DNA of 14,122 nucleotides, taken from CAVSUR01 sp052143655. GTDB lineage: Bacteria; Actinomycetota; Actinomycetes; Streptosporangiales; Streptosporangiaceae. Below the pieces are notes generated by a model. It was not told where the DNA came from, did no database searches, and saw only the letters and a program-made list of their open reading frames with translations. Location: assembly GCA_052143655.1 (NCBI GenBank), contig JBKQSL010000277.1, forward strand, positions 1 to 14,122, written 5' to 3'. Positions 1 through 5,572 of the stretch are shown one piece after another. Within the stretch, counting starts at the first letter, position 1, and each line of letters starts with the position of its first letter. The position numbers and the translations under genes were made by a program.

Positions 1-1
1 C

Positions 2-103
2 CAGATCACCTGCATCGACTCCACCAGCACCTACGACATCGTGTCCACCGGCGCGCTCAGCGGCGGCAACGCGTTCACCTCGACCTGGAAGAACAGCTAC
101 TAA
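2..103 (+). CDS. 3' end of an unidentified, probably secreted or surface protein (partial)
   Basis: Only the last 33 codons are in the window, read in the frame that ends at TAA 101-103. The tail is rich in Ser, Thr and Gly, has one Cys, and ends in TSTWKNSY. The codons are GC3-rich as expected for a real gene here, and a strong hairpin follows 11 bases after the stop, which supports this being a true gene end. Ser/Thr/Gly-rich tails like this are common in exported actinobacterial proteins, but no family can be named from 33 residues. Its start lies to the left of the window. Confidence 0.6.
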   Translation, partial: QITCIDSTSTYDIVSTGALSGGNAFTSTWKNSY

Positions 104-114
104 TCACTCAGATC

Positions 115-156
115 AGGACCCCTGCCCGTCTCAGCGCCGCTGAGGGCAGGGGTCCT
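115..156 (+). terminator. Hairpin terminator after the first partial gene
   Basis: A perfect 13-bp inverted repeat (AGGACCCCTGCCC at 115-127 with GGGCAGGGGTCCT at 144-156) encloses a second 6-bp stem (TCAGCG 131-136 with CGCTGA 138-143). It starts 11 bases after the stop codon. There is no long T-tract, as is usual for intrinsic terminators of high-GC actinobacteria. Confidence 0.75.
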
Positions 157-806
157 GCCCTGTTCCCCGGGCACGCCAGACCACCGTAAGCGGCCCGGCA
201 AAGATCAGGCACGGGCCTGCTCATTGCCGGGCATCCGGAACATTTCCGGGCCGGAAGGCAGCGGACTGGACAGCGCGGCGCCCTGTTGCTTACCTGATGA
301 CGAGCGAAGAAGCGCAGGCCACGGCTATTGCAGTCTTCGCATGAGTCGTCGCAGTGCCAGCGGGACCCGGCCTCGTGCCCGGAACAGGCGCAACGGGTGT
401 CATCGCGCAGCCGCCGCGAGAGGACCGCTCATGACAGTCGTCGAGGCCGGGCGCGGCTGGAAAGCGCCGCGGGACTGACCGGGACCCGGAAGTACGCTGG
501 CGGATCGAGGCAGCCGTCGGCGAGCTGGACCAGCGCCAGGCCCTCCACCGAGGCCGCCACACTCTCACCCGGCGCCCCGGCGGGCGAGAGGAAAGACCGG
601 ACCTGGCGGAAGAGACGATCCCTGCCGGGCTGTCCTACATCGCGCAAGCGGTCCGCGTCGGCCTCCACCGTGAGCCGAATCGGCATGTTTACCCCCGAGC
701 ATGCCTTTACGGGGAGTTAACTGCTGATTTATGCTGCTGCCCTCTGCGCGGATCGCGGCGTCGGCCGGGGCAACGGCCAAACCGAATCGCGCTTGTCGGG
801 GGATCC
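157..806. other. Gene-poor stretch, 650 bases
   Basis: I see no recognisable gene family, RNA or mobile element here. Several overlapping short ORFs exist on both strands, as expected in GC-rich DNA. Only the minus-strand ORF at 429-686 has a plausible ribosome binding site and codon pattern, and it is listed separately at low confidence. The stretch lies between the terminator of the first gene and the terminator of lsr2. Confidence 0.5.
429..686 (-). CDS. Possible small hypothetical protein (85 aa)
   Basis: This ORF starts with ATG and reads MPIRLTVEADADRLRDVG at its N-terminus. A G-rich stretch (GGGGG, 693-697) lies five bases before the start and could act as a ribosome binding site. The first ~70 codons show fairly strong G/C at the third position, while the tail (Arg/Ser/Pro-rich) looks non-coding. 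I recognise no domain. It could be a real small gene, the 5' part of a decayed gene, or chance. Confidence 0.25.
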   Translation of the reverse strand: MPIRLTVEADADRLRDVGQPGRDRLFRQVRSFLSPAGAPGESVAASVEGLALVQLADGCLDPPAYFRVPVSPAALSSRARPRRLS

Positions 807-850
807 GGGGAGGGCACCCCGCCAGCCGGACCTGGCGGGGTGCCCTCCCC
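807..850 (-). terminator. Strong hairpin terminator of lsr2
   Basis: A perfect 19-bp inverted repeat (807-825 with 832-850) has a 6-base loop (826-831). It begins four bases beyond the lsr2 stop codon. The arm reads GGGGAGGGCACCCCGCCAG. It could also stop transcription arriving from the left. Confidence 0.85.
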
Positions 851-853
851 GTT

Positions 854-1180
854 TCAGTGGCTGGCCTCGTACTGGGCTAGCACGCTGGCTGGGATACGTC
901 CGCGGTCGTTGAGCGCGATGCCGTTCTCGCGCGCCCAGGCCCGCACGGCGGCACTGCTATGCCGCTCGCTGGCCGTGCGTGAGCCGCGGCGGCGCGCGGC
1001 GGCGCCGCGAGCCTGCCGGGCCGCCGCGACGAACGGAGCCAGCGCCTGGTGGAAATTCGCGCGATTCTTCTCGCCCAGGTCGATCTCCCAGGCCTGCCCG
1101 TCGTACTCGAAGGAGACGGTCTCGGCTCCCTCGGAGCCGTCAATGTCATCGGTAATGCTCACTATTGTCTGCTTAGCCAT
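854..1180 (-). CDS. lsr2: Lsr2 nucleoid-associated protein (H-NS-like xenogeneic silencer)
   Basis: The 108-residue product has the full Lsr2 architecture. The N-terminal dimerisation/oligomerisation domain (about residues 1-60) opens MAKQTIVSITDDIDGSEGAE and contains the family segment FEYDGQAWEIDLGEKN. A basic Ala/Arg-rich linker follows, then the C-terminal DNA-binding domain with AVRAWARENGIALNDRGRIP. The RGR at about residues 93-95 is the AT-hook-like tripeptide that enters the minor groove of AT-rich DNA. Lsr2 bridges and silences AT-rich, often acquired, DNA in actinobacteria. The gene stands alone between a terminator and a candidate leaderless promoter. No good Shine-Dalgarno sequence precedes the ATG. 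Length is typical. Actinomycetes often have two Lsr2 paralogues and I cannot tell which this is. Confidence 0.95.
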   Translation of the reverse strand: MAKQTIVSITDDIDGSEGAETVSFEYDGQAWEIDLGEKNRANFHQALAPFVAAARQARGAAARRRGSRTASERHSSAAVRAWARENGIALNDRGRIPASVLAQYEASH

Positions 1181-1187
1181 GGTCTGA

Positions 1188-1217
1188 AGGATCCATCGCC
1201 GGCATGGCTAATGTCAA
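1188..1217 (-). promoter_or_regulatory. Candidate promoter of lsr2, possibly giving a leaderless mRNA
   Basis: On the minus strand a perfect TTGACA (1217-1212) is followed after 18 bases by GATCCT (1193-1188), a weak -10 with A at position 2 and T at position 6. The predicted start point falls at or next to the A of the lsr2 ATG (1180). The lack of a clear Shine-Dalgarno sequence before that ATG fits a leaderless transcript. This is inference from spacing. Confidence 0.45.
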
Positions 1218-1537
1218 AGCGGCCCGCCCGGCGCCTCGCCAGATATCGCGGATGTGTGCGCTCAGACACTGCGAGTATCCACAGACCGCTTCCCGCCAGC
1301 TGGCCGGCCCGGCCTGGCCCGGGCTTTCTCTCGGCAGATGCCGGGCAGGACCGGCAGGCCAGCGAAGCACCCGGCGGTCAGCTCGCACATCCGGTCATTG
1401 ATGCGGCTCTGGCCACCTCATCGGCCCCAGACGGCAGATCCCGGGCTTCGCGGCCCGGCGGCGAGCTCATTGCGCGCTCGTGAAAGGTCTCAGGGAGTCC
1501 AATGGCCGCCAATCTCGTTCCATGACCTTCCTGAATT
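1218..1537. other. Intergenic or decayed DNA without a supported gene
   Basis: About 320 bases between the lsr2 promoter and a DUF1707 remnant. Short ORFs occur on both strands, but none shows consistent third-position GC bias, a ribosome binding site or a recognisable motif. Part of it may be the degraded 3' end of the DUF1707 gene, which is read leftwards. Confidence 0.4.
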
Positions 1538-1706
1538 TCCGGGCCAGCAGCGGCAAATGACGTTCTGCTCCGCCTCGGCGTGGTTCTGCGGGGAATAGAT
1601 TCTGTGAACTCCCGGGAATCAGCCGACCCGCCAGAAAACGCTCGCACAGCGCGTCGATAGCCTGCCCGCGATCGGCATCCGAGACGCGGAAAGCCCATTC
1701 ATCCAT
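1538..1706 (-). pseudogene. Decayed DUF1707 (SHOCT-like) domain gene with two apparent frameshifts
   Basis: Starting at ATG 1706, the minus strand encodes RVSDADRGQAIDALCERF then LAGRLIPG, a clear match to the N-terminal half of the ~53-residue DUF1707 domain (usual pattern RVSDADRE..v..L..a.aeGRL). The reading then has to shift frame near 1611 to continue as EFTESI (1611-1594), where intact domains have EFxERv. It shifts again near 1597 to give AEAEQNVICRCWPG, comparable to the closing AELdaLlaDLPG. The three pieces add up to about the length of one domain. DUF1707 sits at the N-terminus of many small actinobacterial membrane proteins, but no membrane segment follows here. I see the frame breaks directly; that they are mutations and not sequencing errors is inferred. 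Confidence 0.5.
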
Positions 1707-1753
1707 AGCCGCCAGCCACATCGGACCGATGTTACGGCAGGCCGGCCAGCCTG

Positions 1754-1903
1754 GTGTCAGTCGACCATCCGGACGTCGTGCAGAACTACCGGTCCGCCCA
1801 CGCCATCCAGCAGAGCGCCCAGGCGCAGCAGACCAGCACCGAGGACCTGCGGCTGAGCCTGCGCCGGTACCGCTCGATCCTCGAGCGGCCGCTGGCGGCG
1901 TAA
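1754..1903 (+). CDS. Short ORF or gene remnant (49 aa), unidentified
   Basis: The frame is open from 1709 to the TAA at 1901-1903, with GTG 1754 as the best start. The product contains VVQNYRSAHAIQQSAQAQQT followed by STEDLRLSLRRYRSILERPL. Third codon positions are almost all G or C, unlike the flanking sequence, so the stretch has been under coding selection. The pattern STEDLR...YR.l...l resembles the C-terminal tails of small helical actinobacterial proteins of unknown function. No convincing ribosome binding site precedes GTG 1754, so this may be the surviving 3' end of a longer gene. Confidence 0.4.
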   Translation: MSVDHPDVVQNYRSAHAIQQSAQAQQTSTEDLRLSLRRYRSILERPLAA

Positions 1904-1947
1904 GCCGCGGCAGGCACTGGCCGGCCCGCGACTGGGCGAGCCAGCGA

Positions 1948-1986
1948 GCCGGGCATGACATGGGCCGGGCATGACATGGGCCGGGC
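1948..1986. repeat. 16-bp direct tandem repeat, 2.4 copies
   Basis: GCCGGGCATGACATGG occurs at 1948-1963 and again at 1964-1979, followed by a partial third copy (GCCGGGC, 1980-1986) that merges into the terminator hairpin on its right. The two full copies are identical. Confidence 0.9.
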
Positions 1987-2017
1987 CCGGAGGGGAGGAT
2001 CCCTCCGGGCCCGGCCC
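1978..2017 (-). terminator. Hairpin terminator of the secreted-protein gene
   Basis: A perfect 17-bp inverted repeat (1978-1994 with 2001-2017) has a 6-base loop GAGGAT. It lies 28 bases beyond the stop codon of the minus-strand gene at 2046. Since a short plus-strand ORF ends at 1903, it may work in both directions. Confidence 0.8.
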
Positions 2018-2045
2018 GGTGCTTCTTACCTGGCGACTGCCCCGG

Positions 2046-3224
2046 TTACGAGCAGGCGGCCGCGAAGGTCTTGAACTTGCCCTGGTCGGAGTACCAGCCG
2101 TTCACGCCCAGGCTCGGCTTCTGGTGGTAGAACCACGAGAAGAATGCCAGCTGCTGGGGGTGGTAGGTGAAGCTGCCGACCTTGTCAGCGAAGGTGGTGC
2201 CAGACAGCGGGTCGCCGACCTCCAGGTTGCTCTGGCAGCCGGTGACCTGGCCGATGTGGCCCCAGGCCGGAGTCGGGTTGTTCGTGTAGGGGTCGTTCTG
2301 CCACTCGGCCACCTCGTGCGACAGCGCGGAGATGTCAGAGGAGCCGGTGAACGCCTTGGAGTTGTCGTACATCGACAGTCCGTAGGTCTGCACGCTGCTG
2401 CCGGAGGTGTAGGCGTTGTGGTAGCCGAGGACGCAGCAGTCGGCGGTGCTGCCGATGTACTCCACCACGTTGTGCAGCAGGAACACCGGCAGCGTCGATG
2501 CGTTCACGCCCTGGCTGGCCAGCGACGGGATGACGGTCTTCTGCAGGTACGGGTCCAGCCAGTTGATGTTGACGGCGCCCAGCAGGCCGTTGCCGCAGCT
2601 GATCGAGGCCGTGGCCGCGTCGGCGGTCGGCACGTTGATGGTGATCGTCTTGAGCGTGCTCAGCGAGAAGCTGATGCCGTAGGACGGGTTGATCCCCTTG
2701 GAGCCTGCGTACTTCCAGAAATCGGCCCGCTGGTAGGCATCGGTCACCTGGCCGGTGCCGATCGACGTGCCGCCCCACTTCCAGGCCTGGCTGACGAAGA
2801 TCGGCGACTTCTGCACGCGCGTCAGCGCGCTGGCCCCGGAGTCACAGCTGTCGATCTTGGTCGGGTCCCAGGTGTCGCCGGAGAACTTGATGACCACCGG
2901 CACCAGGTCCACCTTCTGGGTGGACGAGGCGTTGGACACCTTCACCGCCGGGTTCTTGCCGGCCAGCACGTAGGTGTAGGACTTGCTGCCAACCTTCACG
3001 GTGGACTTGAACTGGGTGAAGGTGGTCGAGGCCGTCGCGAGGGCCGCGGCCCGGGCCGCGGTGACATCGCTGTGCACGCCGGTGTCGTACATCACGTGCC
3101 CTGGGTGGAACGTCTTCACTCCGGTCGAGGCCGAGGCGGGCAGCGCCCCGGCCATGGCCGCGAGCGCGCTGACCGCGACGGCCGAAACACCGCCTGCCAG
3201 CGCTCGCGTACGGGATTTCATCAT
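2046..3224 (-). CDS. Secreted protein with HEVAE motif, EXORDIUM/metalloprotease-like
   Basis: A 392-residue exported protein. I chose ATG 3224 because AAAGGGG (3237-3231) lies six bases upstream and the signal peptide then starts cleanly: MMKSRTRAL, a hydrophobic Ala/Val core, and a likely cleavage after ASA near residue 32. The mature part has DLVPVVIKFSGD, a mid region with LPVFLLHNVVEYIG and DCCVLGYHNAY, then ALSHEVAEWQNDPYTNN (HEVAE at about 303-307) and GCQSNLEVGDPL (EVGD at about 335-338). HExxE followed by an acidic GD motif resembles zinc-site-like segments in bacterial relatives of the EXORDIUM/phosphate-induced (Phi_1) proteins, which have HE.aE..tDP. Enzymatic activity is not established for that family. 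It is transcribed alone and ends at a strong terminator. Confident as secreted; function is a guess. Confidence 0.75.
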   Translation of the reverse strand: MMKSRTRALAGGVSAVAVSALAAMAGALPASASTGVKTFHPGHVMYDTGVHSDVTAARAAALATASTTFTQFKSTVKVGSKSYTYVLAGKNPAVKVSNASSTQKVDLVPVVIKFSGDTWDPTKIDSCDSGASALTRVQKSPIFVSQAWKWGGTSIGTGQVTDAYQRADFWKYAGSKGINPSYGISFSLSTLKTITINVPTADAATASISCGNGLLGAVNINWLDPYLQKTVIPSLASQGVNASTLPVFLLHNVVEYIGSTADCCVLGYHNAYTSGSSVQTYGLSMYDNSKAFTGSSDISALSHEVAEWQNDPYTNNPTPAWGHIGQVTGCQSNLEVGDPLSGTTFADKVGSFTYHPQQLAFFSWFYHQKPSLGVNGWYSDQGKFKTFAAACS

Positions 3225-3599
3225 GATGCGCCCCTTTGCTTCCGGCCAGTCCGACATGGCGGGATGCTCGCGGGCCGGATGCGCGAGCAGCTAGGCCGTG
3301 TCGCGGGCCTCTCCCGTAATCCGGAGATCATGGCAGAACGAAATGCGCCCATCCACCGGCTCCCTTCAAGTTTTTACGGAATACCTGGTAAACGCCTGAA
3401 ACTGGCCACGGGCCCGTCAGCCGCCGGGCGAACGGCCTGCGGCCGCGTCGGCGCCCCGGACCGGGCCCCCGCGACGGCCGCAGGCCAGGGAACGGCAGAG
3501 CAGGGGAACCGCCGTGCCGCCGCCGGCCGTCCAAGGTGGCGGCAAGAACCCCTGGCGCCGGATTGCGGCCCCGGGACCCCTTGACGGAAGGAGACGGTG
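3225..3599. other. Divergent intergenic region with a large inverted repeat
   Basis: This region holds the start signals of two divergent genes: the secreted protein to the left and the lipoprotein to the right. A moderately AT-rich patch at about 3365-3400 may contain a promoter, but no clear -35/-10 pair stands out. A 12-bp perfect inverted repeat (GGCCTGCGGCCG 3434-3445 with CGGCCGCAGGCC 3475-3486, loop 29) sits in the middle and could be an RNA hairpin or a protein site. Confidence 0.5.
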
Positions 3600-4157
3600 A
3601 TGGCTCGTCCGCGCACGCTCACCGGCGCGGCAGGCCGGCTGCGCGGGACGCTGGGCACGGCGGCGCGCAAGCCGCTGGCCCTGCTCGCCCTCGGCGCCGC
3701 GCTCGGGCTGACCGCGTGCGGCAGCACGACATCCAGCGGCCACCCGGGGACGGCGGAACTGGCCAGGAAGGCGGACTCGGGCATGCCCCTGTGCGCCGCC
3801 GCCCGCACGGTGGAGCGGGTCCAGGTCAGCCTGATCGCCCCGCTCCCCCGCAGCCCCTTCCGCGATTTCCTGCCGCGCGGGTACACGATCACCAGCGCCT
3901 TCCGGGCCCGCGCGCTGGCCGGCGCGCTGTGCGCGCTGCCGCCCGCGCCGCGCGCGGAGCGCTGCCCGGCCGACCTCGGCGGTGGCGTGCGGCTGACCTT
4001 CGCCGCCGGGCAGCGCCGGTACCCGGCGGTCCGGGCCGAGACCACCGGCTGCCGCCTTGTCACCGGGCTCGGCCCGGCCAGGACCTATTCGCAGTCCCCC
4101 GCCTTCCGGCGCCTGCTGGACCGGGTGGCCGCTCGTGGCCGGCTCAGGCCGCTCTGA
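3600..4157 (+). CDS. Lipoprotein of unknown function (185 aa)
   Basis: ATG 3600 is preferred over GTG 3597 because AAGGAG (3588-3593) stands six bases before the ATG. The N-terminus has a basic region ending RKP, a hydrophobic stretch, and the lipobox LTAC with the lipidated cysteine at residue 40, followed by GSTTSSG. The mature part is about 145 residues, is rich in Arg, Ala and Pro, and has four further cysteines (in MPLCAAART, ALCAL, ERCPADL and TGCRL), which could form two disulfides. It contains no domain I recognise. It is monocistronic, with a hairpin downstream. Predicted to be anchored on the outer face of the cytoplasmic membrane. Confidence 0.75.
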   Translation: MARPRTLTGAAGRLRGTLGTAARKPLALLALGAALGLTACGSTTSSGHPGTAELARKADSGMPLCAAARTVERVQVSLIAPLPRSPFRDFLPRGYTITSAFRARALAGALCALPPAPRAERCPADLGGGVRLTFAAGQRRYPAVRAETTGCRLVTGLGPARTYSQSPAFRRLLDRVAARGRLRPL

Positions 4158-4184
4158 TCTGTGCCGGCATGCCGTAACCGGTAA

Positions 4185-4216
4185 GGCGCCCGCCGCTGCT
4201 CCGCCCGGCGGGCGCC
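4185..4216 (+). terminator. Hairpin terminator after the lipoprotein gene
   Basis: A perfect 10-bp stem (GGCGCCCGCC 4185-4194 with GGCGGGCGCC 4207-4216) has a 12-base loop and begins 27 bases after the stop codon. It separates the lipoprotein gene from the sulfur genes. Confidence 0.7.
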
Positions 4217-4252
4217 ACGCCCGGCCCGATCGGGACGCTCGGCGGTCAGTGG

Positions 4253-4290
4253 AGTCAATATGCCTATTATTTTGATGGGAAAACTTGACT
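4253..4290. promoter_or_regulatory. AT-rich imperfect dyad (candidate sulfur operator A), before the tauD leader
   Basis: AGTCAA (4253-4258) and TTGACT (4285-4290) form a perfect 6-bp outer palindrome. Inside it, allowing a one-base bulge, CC.AT.A (4263-4269) pairs with T.AT.GG (4273-4279). GGGAAAA (4277-4283) lies in the right arm. The right outer arm overlaps the -35 hexamer TTGACT, a good position for a repressor. A similar AT-rich dyad with GGAAA occurs before cysE, cysK and the encapsulin gene. Confidence 0.45.
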
Positions 4291-4313
4291 ACGGCGCGGA
4301 GCGGTGTGATGCT
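4285..4313 (+). promoter_or_regulatory. Candidate promoter of the tauD leader, probably leaderless
   Basis: TTGACT (4285-4290) and GATGCT (4308-4313) are separated by 17 bases. The predicted start point is at or beside A 4320, the first base of the leader peptide ATG. The arrangement suggests that the leader ORF is translated from a leaderless mRNA. Inferred from sequence only. Confidence 0.5.
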
Positions 4314-4319
4314 CAGGCC

Positions 4320-4391
4320 ATGGCGAGTTTCCGCGGCACCCGGCGCCGTTACGTGGACTTCCTTCGCACCGCCAGCCTCGCCTGTCGGTAG
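4320..4391 (+). CDS. Cysteine-containing leader peptide upstream of tauD (23 aa)
   Basis: This small ORF begins with ATG 4320 and ends at TAG 4389-4391. Its C-terminal part reads RRRYVDFLRTASLACR. It fits the actinobacterial 'putative leader peptide' pattern RR(H/Y)VDLxRxxSxLCR, which I know from the upstream regions of sulfate, sulfonate and cysteine genes. The single Cys codon (TGT) is the third codon from the end, before CGG and the stop. The ORF has no ribosome binding site, and the predicted transcription start coincides with the ATG. A plausible role is to sense Cys-tRNA charging: ribosome stalling or progress at the Cys codon would change transcription or translation of the downstream dioxygenase and transporter genes. 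The mechanism is inferred. Confidence 0.7.
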   Translation: MASFRGTRRRYVDFLRTASLACR

Positions 4392-4569
4392 CGGCCGCGC
4401 CGGCACCTGCCGCCGCCCCTAGCCCGGACCCCAGGCAGCGGGCACGGCTCTTTCCAGCCCGCCAGCCTTGCTCATCTCTCCCCAGCGCGTCTCCCCATCG
4501 CGCCGCTCTCGCGGTCTTTCGTCCCCCAGAACCGCTTCGCGGATCCCCCCGAGCTGAAAGGCATCCGTC
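4392..4569 (+). promoter_or_regulatory. Long C-rich leader between leader peptide and tauD, possible Rho-dependent attenuator
   Basis: The 178-base untranslated stretch is pyrimidine-rich and G-poor: by my count 4451-4550 has 50 C and 19 G. C-rich, G-poor RNA is typical of Rho utilisation sites. A weak GC hairpin region (about 4392-4450) precedes it. When the leader peptide is translated to its end this RNA is naked, so coupling between leader translation and Rho termination is possible. AAAGG (4556-4560) near its end serves as the tauD ribosome binding site. Confidence 0.4.
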
Positions 4570-5505
4570 ATGACTCACGCCCTCGGCAGCACCGCCACTC
4601 GCATCGGCATCACCCGGCTGGCCGGCAACATCGGCGCGGAGATCACCGGCGTGGACGCCGGAGCCGCGCTCGGCGACGATGTCGTCGCCGATATCCGGCG
4701 GGCCCTGCTGGACCACAAAGTGATCTTCCTGCGCGGCCAGGACCTCGATTACGGCCGGCAGGTCGCGTTCGCCGAGCGGCTCGGCCCGCTGACCCTGGGC
4801 CACCCGACCCTGGCATCGCCGCCCGGCCAGCCGTTCCTGGAGGAGATCGACTCGCTCCAGGGCGGCAAGGTCAACTACTGGCACACCGACGTGACCTTCG
4901 TCGACCGGCCGCCCGCCTTCACCCTGCTGCACGCAGTCGTGATCCCGCCGGTGGGCGGCGACACGCTGTGGGCGAACACCGTCACCGCCTACCAGAGCCT
5001 GCCCGCCGAGCTGCGCGAGCTGGCCGGCCGGCTGCGCGTCCTGCACACCAACGACTACGACTACGCCCGCGCGTTCAACCGCGGCGAGCAGGTGGACCCG
5101 GCTCTGCTGGCGGCGCACGAGGAGTTCGTGTCCACCGTCTACGAGACCGAGCACCCGCTGGTGCGGGTGCATCCCGAGACCAGCGAGCGGTCGCTGGTGC
5201 TCGGCGGCTTCGCCCGGTCGGTCCTGGGCCTCACCCCGCAGGCGTCCCACGACCTGATCCGGATCCTGCAGGACTACATCACCCGGCCCGAGCAGACCGT
5301 CCGCTGGCGCTGGCGCGAGGGCGACCTGGCTGTCTGGGACAACCGGTCCACCCAGCACTACGCGATCGCCGACTACGGCACCGCGCACCGGCGCGGCGAG
5401 CGGGTCACCGTGGCCGGCCCGCTGCCGGTCGGCGTCGACGGGCGGACCAGCGTCGCCATCAGGGGCGACGCCTCGGCCTATTACCCGGGCGGCGCAACGC
5501 ACTAG
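4570..5505 (+). CDS. tauD: TauD/TfdA-family Fe(II)/2-oxoglutarate dioxygenase (taurine or alkyl sulfate)
   Basis: A 311-residue cytoplasmic enzyme that would hydroxylate the carbon next to the sulfur group of a sulfonate or sulfate ester, with 2-oxoglutarate as co-substrate, releasing sulfite or sulfate and an aldehyde. The iron facial triad is visible: H105 and D107 in WHTDVTF, and H263 in TQHYAIADYG. R274 and R278 in RRGERVTVAG stand +11 and +15 from the distal His, the same spacing as the 2-oxoglutarate-binding and substrate-binding arginines of E. coli TauD. The segments STVYETEHPLVRVHPE and TVRWRWREGDLAVWDNRSTQ look closer to the alkylsulfatase AtsK than to classical taurine dioxygenase, so the substrate is uncertain. 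AAAGG lies nine bases before the ATG. It is the first structural gene after the leader peptide, and the transporter genes follow 67 bases downstream. Confidence 0.9.
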   Translation: MTHALGSTATRIGITRLAGNIGAEITGVDAGAALGDDVVADIRRALLDHKVIFLRGQDLDYGRQVAFAERLGPLTLGHPTLASPPGQPFLEEIDSLQGGKVNYWHTDVTFVDRPPAFTLLHAVVIPPVGGDTLWANTVTAYQSLPAELRELAGRLRVLHTNDYDYARAFNRGEQVDPALLAAHEEFVSTVYETEHPLVRVHPETSERSLVLGGFARSVLGLTPQASHDLIRILQDYITRPEQTVRWRWREGDLAVWDNRSTQHYAIADYGTAHRRGERVTVAGPLPVGVDGRTSVAIRGDASAYYPGGATH

Positions 5506-5572
5506 CCCGGCCACCAGCCCGGAACCGCCGGCGCGGCGGCTCCCTGATCTCCCCAACTCAGAGGCGGAACAC

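Noticed and set aside
224..568. Several overlapping short ORFs on both strands
   Set aside because: No consistent codon bias, no ribosome binding sites, and Arg/Ser-rich products without motifs.
1971..3584. 537-codon plus-strand ORF opposite the secreted-protein gene
   Set aside because: It is the antisense shadow of the gene at 2046-3224: rich in Val, Gly, Arg and Leu without motifs, while the minus strand has a signal peptide, ribosome binding site and conserved motifs.
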